Assembly: GCF_002869965.1 (NCBI RefSeq)
Contig: NZ_PEBS01000012.1
Span: forward strand, 37,777-101,776
From: Janthinobacterium sp. ROICE36
Lineage (GTDB): Bacteria > Pseudomonadota > Gammaproteobacteria > Burkholderiales > Burkholderiaceae_D
Direction of reading: 5' to 3'
DNA length: 64,000 bases
Shown: one piece after another, positions 8,623 to 17,391 of the stretch
How positions within the stretch are numbered: the stretch's first letter is position 1
How the letters are laid out: the number at the start of each line of letters is the position of its first letter
Notes under the pieces: model-generated
What the model was told of the DNA's origin: nothing
Database searches by the model: none
Seen by the model: the letters and a program-made list of their open reading frames with translations, nothing else
Made by a program: the position numbers and the translations under genes

Positions 8623-11427
8623 ATGAACCGATCGAACACCGCATCCACCACCCCGAAGCCGGCCTTGATCGCGGCGCTGCGCGCACGCTTGCCGGACGCG
8701 CGCGTCATCACCGATGAACTGCGCCGCCTGAGCTGGGGCAGCGACGCCAGTTTCTACCGCATGCTGCCACGGGTGGTCGTCGTGGTGGAAGACGAGGCCG
8801 ACGTGGCGCATGTGCTGCAGGTGGCGCGCCAGCATCAGATGCACCTGACCTTCCGCGCCGCCGGCACCAGCCTGTCCGGGCAAGCCGTGACCGACGGCAT
8901 GCTGGTGTTGCTGGGCGACGGCTTCGCGACCTATGCGCAAGACGACGGCGCACTGAGCGTGCGACTGGGGCCGGGCATGATAGGCGCCGAAGTGAATCGC
9001 CGCCTGGCGCCGCTGGGCCGCAAGATCGGCCCCGACCCGGCCTCGATCGCCACCTGCAAGATCGGCGGCATCGCCGCCAACAATGCCTCGGGCATGTGTT
9101 GCGGCACCTCGCAAAACAGTTACCGCACCCTGCGCGCAATGCGCGTGATGCTGGCCGATGGCGCGCTGCTCGACAGCGCCGACCCGCTCAGTGTCGCCGC
9201 CTTTCAAGCCAGTCACGGCGCACTGCTGTCGACGCTGGCGCAACTGGGCCGGGAAACGCGCGCAAACCTGGCGCTGGCAGCCCTGATCCGGCGCAAATAC
9301 AAGATCAAGAACACGACCGGATACAGCCTTAACGCGCTGGTCGACTTTGACGATCCGATCGACATCCTGTGCCATCTGATGATAGGCTCGGAAGGCACGC
9401 TCGGCTTCATTTCCAGCATCACCTACGACACCGTGCCGGAACACCGGCACAAGGCCAGCGCGCTGGTTTTTTTCGCCGACATCGCCGGCGCCTGCGCCGC
9501 CGTGCTGGCGCTCAAGCCACTGGCCGTGTCGGCGGTGGAGCTGCTCGACCGGGCCGCGCTGCGCTCGGTCGAGAACAAGGCCGGCCTGCCGCCGATGCTG
9601 CGGCAACTGGACGCCGGCGCGGCCGCCCTGCTGATCGAGGTACGCGGTGGCGACGAAGCCGCCCTGGAACGTGACGTGGCGGCGGCACTGGCGGCGCTGC
9701 AAGCGTTTGACACGATAGCACCGGCGCGCTTTTCAAGCGACCCGGCGCAATGCGACATCTACTGGAACGTACGCAAGGGCATCTTCCCCAGCGTCGGGGC
9801 GATGCGCGCGACAGGTACCACCGTCATCATCGAAGATGTCGCCTTCCCACTCGACTCCCTGGCCGCCGCGACGCTCGATTTGCAAGCCTTGTTGCGCCAG
9901 TACGCATACCACGAGGCGGTCATTTTCGGCCACGCGCTCGAGGGCAATTTGCACTTCGTGTTCACGCAGGATTTCGGCCAGGCGCAGGAAGTGCAGCGCT
10001 ACCGCCGCCTGATGGAGGCAGTGTGCGACCTGGTGGTGAACAAGTACCAGGGCTCGCTGAAGGCCGAACATGGCACCGGACGCAATATGGCGCCTTTCGT
10101 CGAGCTGGAATGGGGCAGCGAAGCGACCGCCCTGATGTACCGCATCAAACAAAGCTTCGACCCGGCCGGCTTGCTCAATCCCGGCGTCATCCTCAACGAC
10201 AATCCCACAGCCCATTTGGAGCATCTCAAGCCGCTGCCGACAGCATCCGCATTGGTCGACAAATGCATAGAGTGCGGCTTTTGCGAACCGAAGTGTCCCT
10301 CGCATCAGCTCACGCTGTCGCCGCGCCAGCGCATCATCGCGTGGCGCGAAATGTCGCGGCGTGAACTGGCCGGCGAAGCGCCAGGAAAACTGGCCGAGGA
10401 CTACGTGTATATGGGACTGGGCACCTGCGCCGGTTGCAGCCTGTGCGCCAGCGCCTGCCCGGTCGGCATCGATACCGGCGCCCTGGTGCGCGATGTGCGC
10501 GGCCGCCGGCACAGCGGTGCGGCGCGCCGTATCGGGCGCTGGAGCGGCGACCATTTCGGTGCCGTCGCCCTGCTCGCGCGTCTGGGATTACGGCTTGGGC
10601 ATAGCGCCGCCAGTATCGTCGGCGAACGGACGCTGGCCACGGTGTCGGGCGGCGCCTGGCGCCGCAGCATGCCGCGCGCCGCCGCCAAAGTGACGCAGCA
10701 TGCTCCCGGCCCCGGCGAACCGGTGGTGTATTTCCCCAGTTGCGCCAGCCGCATCTTTGGATCGGATCAGGACGGCGAAACGCCATTGCCCGACGTGATC
10801 CAGACACTACTGCTGCGCGCCGGCTACGCGCCACGGCTACCGCGCGGTGTCGAGCAACTGTGCTGCGGCCAGATGTTGGCCAGCAAGGGCATGACGGAAC
10901 AAGCCGATGCCAGCGCCAGGCGGCTGGAAGCGGCGCTGGCCGAAGCCTCCGAAAACGGGCGCTATCGTATCGTCACCGATGCCAGCGCCTGCACCCTGCG
11001 CCTGCAACAGCACATGTCCGGCCGCCTGAGCGTGTTCGATTTCCATGAATTTGCGCATGACGCCTTGTTGCCCAAGCTCAGCCTGGTCAAACAGGCTGGC
11101 CCGATTGCCTTGCATATCAATTGCTCGGTTCAGAAAAGCGGTTCGGACAAAAAACTGCGGACCGTGATGAACGCCTGTGCCGAACAGATCGTGCAGCCGG
11201 CCAGCGTGGGCTGCTGCGGTTTCGGCGGCGACCTGGGCTTCGCGGCGCCTGAACTGAACCGCCACGCGCTGCGCAAGATCGAGGCCGAGCTGCCCACCGG
11301 CTGCGGCTGCGGCGTATCGACCAACCGCACTTGCGAGATCGGACTCTCGTCCGAAACGGGCCGCCCGTATCGCTCGATCGCCTGGCTATTGGAACTGTGC
11401 AGCCGACCAGCGGGTTATGTATCATAG
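8623..11427 (+). CDS. FAD/Fe-S oxidoreductase, D-lactate dehydrogenase type
   Basis: A 934-residue three-part enzyme. It begins with an FAD_binding_4 domain (RAAGTSLSGQAV, GGIAANNASGMCCGT) and an FAD-oxidase C domain. Two [4Fe-4S] motifs follow: C548/551/554/558 (CIECGFCEPKCP) and C602/605/608/612 (CAGCSLCASACP). Next come CCG-type heterodisulfide-reductase-like segments (FPSCASR, LCCGQM, INCSVQKSG, GCCGFGG). This layout is that of Dld-II type quinone-linked D-lactate dehydrogenases; related enzymes use D-2-hydroxyglutarate or glycolate. Context after methylglyoxal synthase and DJ-1 favours D-lactate to pyruvate. AGGAG lies before the ATG. It is 112 bp behind mgsA. Confidence 0.85.
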   Translation: MNRSNTASTTPKPALIAALRARLPDARVITDELRRLSWGSDASFYRMLPRVVVVVEDEADVAHVLQVARQHQMHLTFRAAGTSLSGQAVTDGMLVLLGDGFATYAQDDGALSVRLGPGMIGAEVNRRLAPLGRKIGPDPASIATCKIGGIAANNASGMCCGTSQNSYRTLRAMRVMLADGALLDSADPLSVAAFQASHGALLSTLAQLGRETRANLALAALIRRKYKIKNTTGYSLNALVDFDDPIDILCHLMIGSEGTLGFISSITYDTVPEHRHKASALVFFADIAGACAAVLALKPLAVSAVELLDRAALRSVENKAGLPPMLRQLDAGAAALLIEVRGGDEAALERDVAAALAALQAFDTIAPARFSSDPAQCDIYWNVRKGIFPSVGAMRATGTTVIIEDVAFPLDSLAAATLDLQALLRQYAYHEAVIFGHALEGNLHFVFTQDFGQAQEVQRYRRLMEAVCDLVVNKYQGSLKAEHGTGRNMAPFVELEWGSEATALMYRIKQSFDPAGLLNPGVILNDNPTAHLEHLKPLPTASALVDKCIECGFCEPKCPSHQLTLSPRQRIIAWREMSRRELAGEAPGKLAEDYVYMGLGTCAGCSLCASACPVGIDTGALVRDVRGRRHSGAARRIGRWSGDHFGAVALLARLGLRLGHSAASIVGERTLATVSGGAWRRSMPRAAAKVTQHAPGPGEPVVYFPSCASRIFGSDQDGETPLPDVIQTLLLRAGYAPRLPRGVEQLCCGQMLASKGMTEQADASARRLEAALAEASENGRYRIVTDASACTLRLQQHMSGRLSVFDFHEFAHDALLPKLSLVKQAGPIALHINCSVQKSGSDKKLRTVMNACAEQIVQPASVGCCGFGGDLGFAAPELNRHALRKIEAELPTGCGCGVSTNRTCEIGLSSETGRPYRSIAWLLELCSRPAGYVS

Positions 11428-11533
11428 CCGGCATAAATCGACGACTGGCGCAACGGGCTGGAACCGATCTTGAACGCAGCCGGAAGCCCTATTTCAAACC
11501 GCACGGAGGGGACTTCATGCCATAATCGGCGGC

Positions 11534-12538
11534 ATGTCTTCTCCTCCTACTCCTCCTGAGCAGCCGGTATCTTGCCAGTTCCGTGGCCAGTTCCGCGCCG
11601 AATATGCGCGGCGCATGAATGCCGTGCTCGATCATATCGACCGCCACCTCGATACGCCGCTGGACCTGGCGCGGCTGGCTGACGTCGCACATTTTTCGCG
11701 CTTCCACTTTCACCGCGTGTTCGCCGCCTGGATGGGCGAAACGCTGGGCGACTATGCGCGCCGACGGCGCCTGGAAACGGCCGCCTTGCGGCTGGCCTGC
11801 CGCGCCGACGAAGCAATACTGGACATTGCCCTGGCGACGGGCTTCGGTTCCGGCGAAGCGTTTGCACGCGCCTTCAAGCTGAAATTCGGCTGTACGCCGA
11901 CGGCCTGGCGCGCCGGCGTCGCCGCGAAAAACGCGTCCATGCTTACTGCCATGCGCCTGCGTCGGCAAGATAGCAATCTGGATCAGGCCATGCGCAATGC
12001 GGATCAGGAAAACGCGCCGAACTTGCAGCACCATGGGCACTCCAATCCATTTTATAGAGAGCGTCCCATGCAAGTTACCATCCTCGACCTGCCGCCCGCC
12101 AGCGTGGCGTGCCAGCGCCATATCGGCCCCTACGGCCCCGCCATCGGCGCCTTCTGGCGCGACACCGTCGCACCGTGGATGCAGTCACACGGCCTGGGCG
12201 ACGCCACCTGCTACGGCATCGGCCATGACGATCCCAGCATCACGCCGCCAGACAAATGCCGCTACGACGCCTGCGTCGCTTTGCCAGATGGATTCCAGCC
12301 AGGCGGCCGGGCCAGCATCACCACCCTGCCCGGCGGGCGCTATGCGGTAGCGCAGTTCAAGGGGCCGTCCAGCGCCATCGCCGAGACGTGGACGCGCATG
12401 ACGCGCGAATGGCTGCCGGCCAGCGGCTTGCAGTGGGATGAGCGCCCCTGCTTCGAGCGCTTTTCCGCCGCCACGGCAATGGACCCGGCCACCGGCGAAT
12501 TCTCCTGCGAGATCTGCATTCCCGTGCGGCCGCTGTAA
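11534..12538 (+). CDS. AraC-family regulator with GyrI-like effector domain
   Basis: A 334-residue transcription factor. The double helix-turn-helix AraC domain is N-terminal (about residues 26-123; DLARLADVAHFSRFHFHRVF and the second HTH GFGSGEAFARAFK). A GyrI-like/SOUL effector-binding domain occupies about 175-334 (CYGIGHDDP, PGGRYAVAQFKG). This layout is the Rob/SoxS-like multidrug-sensing type, with small amphipathic molecules as probable ligands. It follows the D-lactate dehydrogenase by 106 bp on the same strand, but there is no evidence that it controls that cluster. Its stop is directly followed by the palindromic repeat at 12545. Confidence 0.88.
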   Translation: MSSPPTPPEQPVSCQFRGQFRAEYARRMNAVLDHIDRHLDTPLDLARLADVAHFSRFHFHRVFAAWMGETLGDYARRRRLETAALRLACRADEAILDIALATGFGSGEAFARAFKLKFGCTPTAWRAGVAAKNASMLTAMRLRRQDSNLDQAMRNADQENAPNLQHHGHSNPFYRERPMQVTILDLPPASVACQRHIGPYGPAIGAFWRDTVAPWMQSHGLGDATCYGIGHDDPSITPPDKCRYDACVALPDGFQPGGRASITTLPGGRYAVAQFKGPSSAIAETWTRMTREWLPASGLQWDERPCFERFSAATAMDPATGEFSCEICIPVRPL

Positions 12539-12544
12539 TGGCAG

Positions 12545-12633
12545 CGTAGGTCGGATTAGCGGAGCGTAATCCGACCTCACCGCAGACGCAAGCAATGTTG
12601 TCGGATTACGGCCCCACCTGATCCGACCTACGC
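12545..12633. repeat. Nested palindromic extragenic repeat (GGTCGGATTA type)
   Basis: An inner perfect 10-bp inverted repeat, GGTCGGATTA/TAATCCGACC (12549-12558 with 12567-12576, 8-nt loop), lies inside a larger palindrome. The outer arms are GCGTAGGTCGGAT (12545-12557) and ATCCGACCTACGC (12621-12633). A third TCGGATTACGG copy is at 12601. TAGGTCGGATTA elements are common dispersed REP-like repeats in proteobacteria. It separates the convergent araC-like gene and nadR and may terminate both. One arm is inside the nadR reading frame. Confidence 0.8.
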
Positions 12634-13658
12634 ACCAGCAACTGTGCGACTTGCCCGACCCTGTCTGCGACCGTGCCGGACACATCGACATACGCAATCT
12701 CCCGCCGCGCCAGCTCGTCCCTGTACCACGCATGCTGGCGCGCGCGGAAATCCCCGTCGCGGCGCGTGCCGTCCTGGATGAAGGGAAAGTCGGGCGCGCA
12801 CAGCAGCACCAGGTCGTAACGATGTTCGGCCAGCTGCGCCAGTTCCTGCTCGGCCCTGCCGAACTTCTCGAGGCAGTAAAAATAGGTGGTCAGGGGCGAG
12901 GTATCGCAAAACAGCCAACGCTGTGCGGTTATGGCGGCTTGCGCTTCGCGGCGCAGCTGCTCGCGGCCGATCTTGAGCAGATCGTCGTAATGTAATACGC
13001 CACCCTGGCTTTCCCACAGCTCGCGGCCATACTCGGCCACCCAGCCGGTATCGAAATGCGCTGCCAGCGCGGCCGCCAGGGTCGTCTTGCCGCTCGATTC
13101 GCCACCAAGCACGCACACGCGCGTGACGAAATGGGCACGCACCAGGGGCGACAGGAAGGCGCTGTGCGCCTGCGGGTCGTGCCTTACCCGCGTTCCGGAC
13201 ACGGGCACCAGCGCTCTCGCCTGGTCCACGCTGACATGCGCCACCGCTCCCGTAGCGTAATGCCGTTCCAGCACGCGCGCAAAGCCGGTTCCGTAATCCT
13301 CGCTGGTGAAAACGGCATCGACAGGCAGCGCCAGCACCGTCCAGCACAGCCAGCCCATGAAGTGGCGATGCAGTTCGCCGTCGTCGTCGTTGTGCGGCAA
13401 GGTCCGCGCCGGCACGCCACGCGCCGCGCACAGGGCGGCCAGGCGCGCATCGTCCAGCACCACGACCGCCGCCTGCGGAAATTGCGCACGCAGCCACCCT
13501 TCCCGGCGCGCCGGCTCGTAGCCAGGAAATTCAGGCCTGGTGTAGCTGACTACCAGCAGTTCTTCGCAAGCCTCCTGCGCACGCTTGATCAACAGTTCGT
13601 GGCCCTTGTGCAGCGGGCAAAATTTGCCGACTACCAGGCCGCGCTTATAAAGATTCAT
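12606..13658 (-). CDS. nadR: NadR-type NMN adenylyltransferase / nicotinamide riboside kinase-like protein
   Basis: A 350-residue bifunctional NAD-salvage protein without the HTH domain of enterobacterial NadR. The N-terminal nucleotidylyltransferase half has GKFCPLHKGHELLI (HxGH) and an ISxTxxR-like VSGTRVR. The C-terminal kinase half has a Walker A motif GGESSGKTT and the DTSPLTT block. Expected reactions are NR to NMN and NMN to NAD. The start overlaps the upstream stop as ATGA, so translation is coupled. The last seven residues (RSDQVGP) and the stop are encoded by the palindromic repeat, so the tail was remodelled by its insertion. It is the last gene of the MoxR operon. Confidence 0.88.
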   Translation of the reverse strand: MNLYKRGLVVGKFCPLHKGHELLIKRAQEACEELLVVSYTRPEFPGYEPARREGWLRAQFPQAAVVVLDDARLAALCAARGVPARTLPHNDDDGELHRHFMGWLCWTVLALPVDAVFTSEDYGTGFARVLERHYATGAVAHVSVDQARALVPVSGTRVRHDPQAHSAFLSPLVRAHFVTRVCVLGGESSGKTTLAAALAAHFDTGWVAEYGRELWESQGGVLHYDDLLKIGREQLRREAQAAITAQRWLFCDTSPLTTYFYCLEKFGRAEQELAQLAEHRYDLVLLCAPDFPFIQDGTRRDGDFRARQHAWYRDELARREIAYVDVSGTVADRVGQVAQLLVRRSDQVGP

Positions 13659-15022
13659 ACTGCCGCTTCCTGCAAATCCGAGGTGTATTGAATGATCTTG
13701 TCTTCCGCCAGCAAAGTCTCGAGCGTGACGGCGCCGAAAAAAGGCGCCAGCAAGGCGCGCGCCCGGTCAGCCTGCGGCATGGCGCCAGGCGCCAGGCGCA
13801 GCACCACGCTGCCGTCGCCATGCTGGTGTACGCCGAACAAGGCGATGGCCAGCGGTTTCAAGGCATGCGTGAGGTCGATATTGTTGATCCATGCGCCATT
13901 GATCGTCCTGTAGCGCAAAGGGTTGCGGCCGGCCAGCCCCACCAGCACGGGCCCGTGCGGGCCGTGGGCCAGCGAAGCGTAGTCGCCCGTGCGGTAGCGC
14001 ACCAGGGGCAAGCAGAAATTGAAGCCGCCCGTCACCGTGATTTCGCCGCGTGTCCCATCCGGCACGGGCTGGCCCGCACTATCGAGGATTTCCACGTACA
14101 AGCGGTGCTGCAGCAGCACGTGGCCACCCGCCGGTTCGTCGTAGACGGCGACCGGCCCCACCTCATTGAGCGAATAGATGTCGAGCACGGGGCAGCCGAA
14201 ACGCTGTTCCAGACGCGCGCGCATGCCAGGCAACAGCATCATCGAGACGGACAGCAGCGCGGCCGGCTTGTGCGTCAAGGGCAGGGTCAGCAACTCTGCA
14301 AACGAGATGGGGTCGCCCGCGATCAGCTCGGGCGCCATGGCGTCCAGGTAGCGCGCACGGTCGCCAGGGTCGCGCCAGTCGTGCGTATGCAGGTTGATCT
14401 TCGCCAGGCCCGATTCGTTCATCGTGGGCGTGACGGAAACGTAGGTAAAGCAGCGGCGCTGATGCCCCAGCAGCATCACGCCCACCTGCCCCGCGCCATG
14501 GCGCAGCGTGACGCCGAAGCGGTGCAGCGCGCGCTTGTGGAAGGCCAGGTAGCGCCCCGCCACCAGCGGGTGCGAGGCAATCAGCAGCGGATGGCCCGTG
14601 GTGCCCGTCGTCTGGAAATTGATCATGCGCGCCAGGTCCGCATCGTCGGGCACGAAGGCGGCGATATCGTGGGCCAGTTCGGCGCGGTTGATGGGCGCCA
14701 CGTCAGCAAGGCGGGCGGGCGGCGAACCGCAGGCGCGGTAATGTGGCACCGTGGCATAGACCGTTTTGAGAAAATCCACCAGCCAGGGCGGCGGCGCGGC
14801 ATCACTCCAGCCGATCGCCGCCGCCATGACTTCCTGCTCATAGGCGCGCAGCGCCGCCACTTCCTCGGCCAGCAGCTTGTTGCCGCTACGGTTGCGGTAC
14901 TGGGGGGCTGCAGGATGGCTGCGCAGTTTTTCCAGCATGCTCGCCCCCGCCTGCGTCAGGGTGGGACAGTAATCGCGGTCCGATTCCCAGGCGCCGCCCG
15001 GCCGATTGGCGTCCACGCTCAT
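13655..15022 (-). CDS. PaaK/CapK-like adenylate-forming enzyme
   Basis: A 455-residue member of the phenylacetate-CoA ligase/CapK branch of ANL adenylating enzymes. The ATP-binding loop is FQTTGTTGHPLL, a mid-domain YSLNEVGP follows (A5-like), and VRYRTGDYA is the A7/A8 region. It should activate a carboxylic acid as an acyl-adenylate; the acceptor (CoA, carrier or protein) and the acid are unknown. I chose the ATG at 15022 because it gives an ATGA overlap with the upstream gene; 15034 would add four residues. Its own stop overlaps nadR the same way. Its presence in a MoxR-vWA operon is unexpected. Confidence 0.75.
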   Translation of the reverse strand: MSVDANRPGGAWESDRDYCPTLTQAGASMLEKLRSHPAAPQYRNRSGNKLLAEEVAALRAYEQEVMAAAIGWSDAAPPPWLVDFLKTVYATVPHYRACGSPPARLADVAPINRAELAHDIAAFVPDDADLARMINFQTTGTTGHPLLIASHPLVAGRYLAFHKRALHRFGVTLRHGAGQVGVMLLGHQRRCFTYVSVTPTMNESGLAKINLHTHDWRDPGDRARYLDAMAPELIAGDPISFAELLTLPLTHKPAALLSVSMMLLPGMRARLEQRFGCPVLDIYSLNEVGPVAVYDEPAGGHVLLQHRLYVEILDSAGQPVPDGTRGEITVTGGFNFCLPLVRYRTGDYASLAHGPHGPVLVGLAGRNPLRYRTINGAWINNIDLTHALKPLAIALFGVHQHGDGSVVLRLAPGAMPQADRARALLAPFFGAVTLETLLAEDKIIQYTSDLQEAAV

Positions 15023-15612
15023 TCGCGCGACCATTTGTCGGCCGATTCCTCGGCCGCCTTTTTGGCCAGCGCCTCGCGGATTTCCCGCGCGCGCTGTTCG
15101 GCCAGGCGGCTCGCTTCGAGCAGGCGGCGGCGCTCCGTGCCGCTGATGGCGGACAATCTATCCGTGGCCTGCGCCACGCTTTCATCGCGCGGCCGAAAGC
15201 CCAGGCGCGCCAGCACGATGCGCGCCAGTTCCTCGCGCCGTTCCGGGTCTTGCGTGAACTGGTGGGCCGGCGTGGCGGCGGCCAGTTCGCGCGCCGCCTC
15301 GCCCAGCACTTGCAGCAAGGCTGGCTGCGGCAACTGCTGGCCGATGAACCAGTCGTCGGCCAGCAACCAGCACAGGATCATGGCCAGCGCCAGCCGGTTG
15401 CGGTCCGCCTTCACCTGTGCGCCGATAAAACCCTGCAGGGAGGCGGCCGGCGCGCGCGCGCCATGCAGCAGCAGGATATCGTTGACCAGCGCGGCAACTG
15501 CCACCGCCTGCGCGTTCGCCACGCCGGCAATGCGCGGCTCGGCGAGGAATTCGACGGGTGTGTCGGCCAGGCGGTGGGTCAGGGTTTCGAGCAAGGGACC
15601 GGGAGTGTGCAT
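15019..15612 (-). CDS. Unknown protein of the MoxR-vWA operon (197 aa)
   Basis: A 197-residue protein that I do not recognise. It is mostly predicted helical, rich in Ala and Leu, with a charged, coiled-coil-prone C-terminus (SRLAEQRAREIREALAKKAA, then a short polar tail). There is no signal peptide; a weakly hydrophobic stretch (LALAMILCWLLADDW) may be a buried helix rather than a membrane span. It starts 15 bp after the vWA gene and overlaps the ligase gene by ATGA. A role as an adaptor for the MoxR/vWA proteins is only a guess from position. Confidence 0.7.
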   Translation of the reverse strand: MHTPGPLLETLTHRLADTPVEFLAEPRIAGVANAQAVAVAALVNDILLLHGARAPAASLQGFIGAQVKADRNRLALAMILCWLLADDWFIGQQLPQPALLQVLGEAARELAAATPAHQFTQDPERREELARIVLARLGFRPRDESVAQATDRLSAISGTERRRLLEASRLAEQRAREIREALAKKAAEESADKWSRE

Positions 15613-15627
15613 ATTATTGTCGTATTC

Positions 15628-17391
15628 TTACTTCACATAGTGTCGCCGGCTGAACGCCCGCGCAAAGTCCAGCAAATCCTCGTAACGCTCGACGGCGTGG
15701 ATATCCCAGCCCTGTTCGCGGCGCGCGCGTTTCAGCGCGTCATAGGTTTGCTGCAGCCACTTGGTGGCCGCCGCGCCCTCCCAGTCGCGCTCCAGGTTCA
15801 GGGCCATGGTACCGCCCGCGCCGCCCTGGGCCAGCGCCTTGGCGGAAATATCCCAGCCGCTGTTGCCCAGTTCATCATTATCGAACATGGTGGTGATGCC
15901 ATCGTCGGAAATCATCAGGATGTGCGCGGGCCGTTCGCGCTTGCCCGCGTAAGTCTGGCGCAGGCAGTGGATGGGGAAACAGGTGCCGCCGCCGAAAAAT
16001 TCCGTCAGCACGCCCAGGATCATGTCTTCATCGCGCACGAAACCGGGCGTTTGCATCACCTCGTTCTTGCCGCTCCACAGGGTCACTTGCACTTTCGCGC
16101 CGGCGCGCAGTGCCGATAGCGCGATGACGGCGCCGGCCAGGGTCAAAAACGAGGTGTGCGCCTGCGGGTTTGGCATGGAGCCGGAACTGTCCACGTACAT
16201 GTCCAGGTCGACGGGCACGGCGTCGATGGCGCGCGCCGGTTCGCGGCCAACCACGCGACGCACGGTCGTCACGCCGGGCACGGGGCGCGGCGACTGCATC
16301 ACGGACTGCAGCCAGTCGATTTCTTCCAACGGATCGCCGATCTCCCACGCTTCCAGCCATTCCATCTGCGGCTCCTGCGATTCGGGCGCGGGGCGGCTGG
16401 GAAACGCCACCAGATGCGGCAAGGCCCGCTCGCGGTAATAGCGGATGGCGATTTCATGGTCGCTCAGGTCCACGCCCGAGGCCTTCAAAATGTCGCCCAG
16501 TTCGAACGGTTCGCGCAGCTGCCCGCCGCCCGCCCTGGCCGGTGCAGCCGCTTGCGGCTCCTCGCCATCGAGGCCGGAAATGCGTTTGTCGTGCACGGGA
16601 TGGATGGCGCCGCCCTCCTCGTCATCCTCGATCTGCTGCGCGCCATACGTCTGGCAGCCACGGGCCGCGTCGCGCGTGTCGAGCAGATAGCGGCTCGGGC
16701 TCAAGGCATCCGTATCCTCGACCAGGTAAGGCAGCAGCAAGGTGGCGAAGCGGCCCGCCGCCAGCATCCAGTCATTCGCATACACGCGTATCAGGCGCGC
16801 GCCCAGCCAGGCGTCCGTGTCCAGGCGCTCGTCCACATTGGCGCCACCCAGTTCGCCCTTCTCCAGCTGCCACAGGTTTTCATAGATGCGCATGTACAGG
16901 GTCCACACGCCGCCGCTTTTAGCGTCAGCTTGCGCCGTACGCCCCTGCTGCAACTTGCGGTAGATGTCGGCCATGCGCAAATTCGCCTGGCGCTGCAAGC
17001 GGTCGTTGATGAACAGGTCCGTGTACAGGTTGGCCACCATGGGCGCGTGCTGCTCCAGGGTGGGCAAGGCGCGGCGCATGCGCGCCAGCAGGCGGAACTG
17101 ATCACTCGCGCTGCCCGGCGCGAGGATGTGGTGGCCGATTTCATGCGCGAGGATTTCCAGCGCATAGTCGTCCAGCCCCAGTTCCGTCACCAGCGGCAAA
17201 TCCACCACCACGCTCTGGTCCAGCAGACGGATCATGGCGAAGCTGCCGGACAAGCCCTGTTTGCTGGCCTCGACGTGGCTGGCGCACAGGCTGGGGTCGC
17301 GCAGGCGCGTAAATTTGCTCCACACGGCCAGGGCCTCCGGCCAGGCGGCCTGCCAGGCGTCGATCAAGGCGGTGTCGGCATCCTTCTTCAT
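15628..17391 (-). CDS. HExxH metallopeptidase-like protein with C-terminal vWA domain
   Basis: A 587-residue protein. The N-terminal part has a zinc-peptidase-like helix ILAHEIGHHIL (His83, Glu84, His87) followed by NLYTDLFINDRL, as in the DUF2201_N predicted metallopeptidases. The C-terminal part has a von Willebrand A domain whose MIDAS reads DSSGS (Asp401, Ser403, Ser405), with MISDDGITTMF later. The linker is acidic and probably disordered. MoxR ATPases usually work with vWA proteins; this one may join substrate recognition to proteolysis. The ATG at 17391 overlaps the upstream stop (ATGA); a start 11 codons further up is possible but lacks that coupling. Confidence 0.8.
   Translation of the reverse strand: MKKDADTALIDAWQAAWPEALAVWSKFTRLRDPSLCASHVEASKQGLSGSFAMIRLLDQSVVVDLPLVTELGLDDYALEILAHEIGHHILAPGSASDQFRLLARMRRALPTLEQHAPMVANLYTDLFINDRLQRQANLRMADIYRKLQQGRTAQADAKSGGVWTLYMRIYENLWQLEKGELGGANVDERLDTDAWLGARLIRVYANDWMLAAGRFATLLLPYLVEDTDALSPSRYLLDTRDAARGCQTYGAQQIEDDEEGGAIHPVHDKRISGLDGEEPQAAAPARAGGGQLREPFELGDILKASGVDLSDHEIAIRYYRERALPHLVAFPSRPAPESQEPQMEWLEAWEIGDPLEEIDWLQSVMQSPRPVPGVTTVRRVVGREPARAIDAVPVDLDMYVDSSGSMPNPQAHTSFLTLAGAVIALSALRAGAKVQVTLWSGKNEVMQTPGFVRDEDMILGVLTEFFGGGTCFPIHCLRQTYAGKRERPAHILMISDDGITTMFDNDELGNSGWDISAKALAQGGAGGTMALNLERDWEGAAATKWLQQTYDALKRARREQGWDIHAVERYEDLLDFARAFSRRHYVK

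Noticed and set aside
13688..15640. 650-codon plus-strand frame opposite the ligase gene
   Set aside because: Composition is typical of antisense shadows (Gln/Arg/His-rich); the minus-strand genes there have clear motifs and coupled starts.
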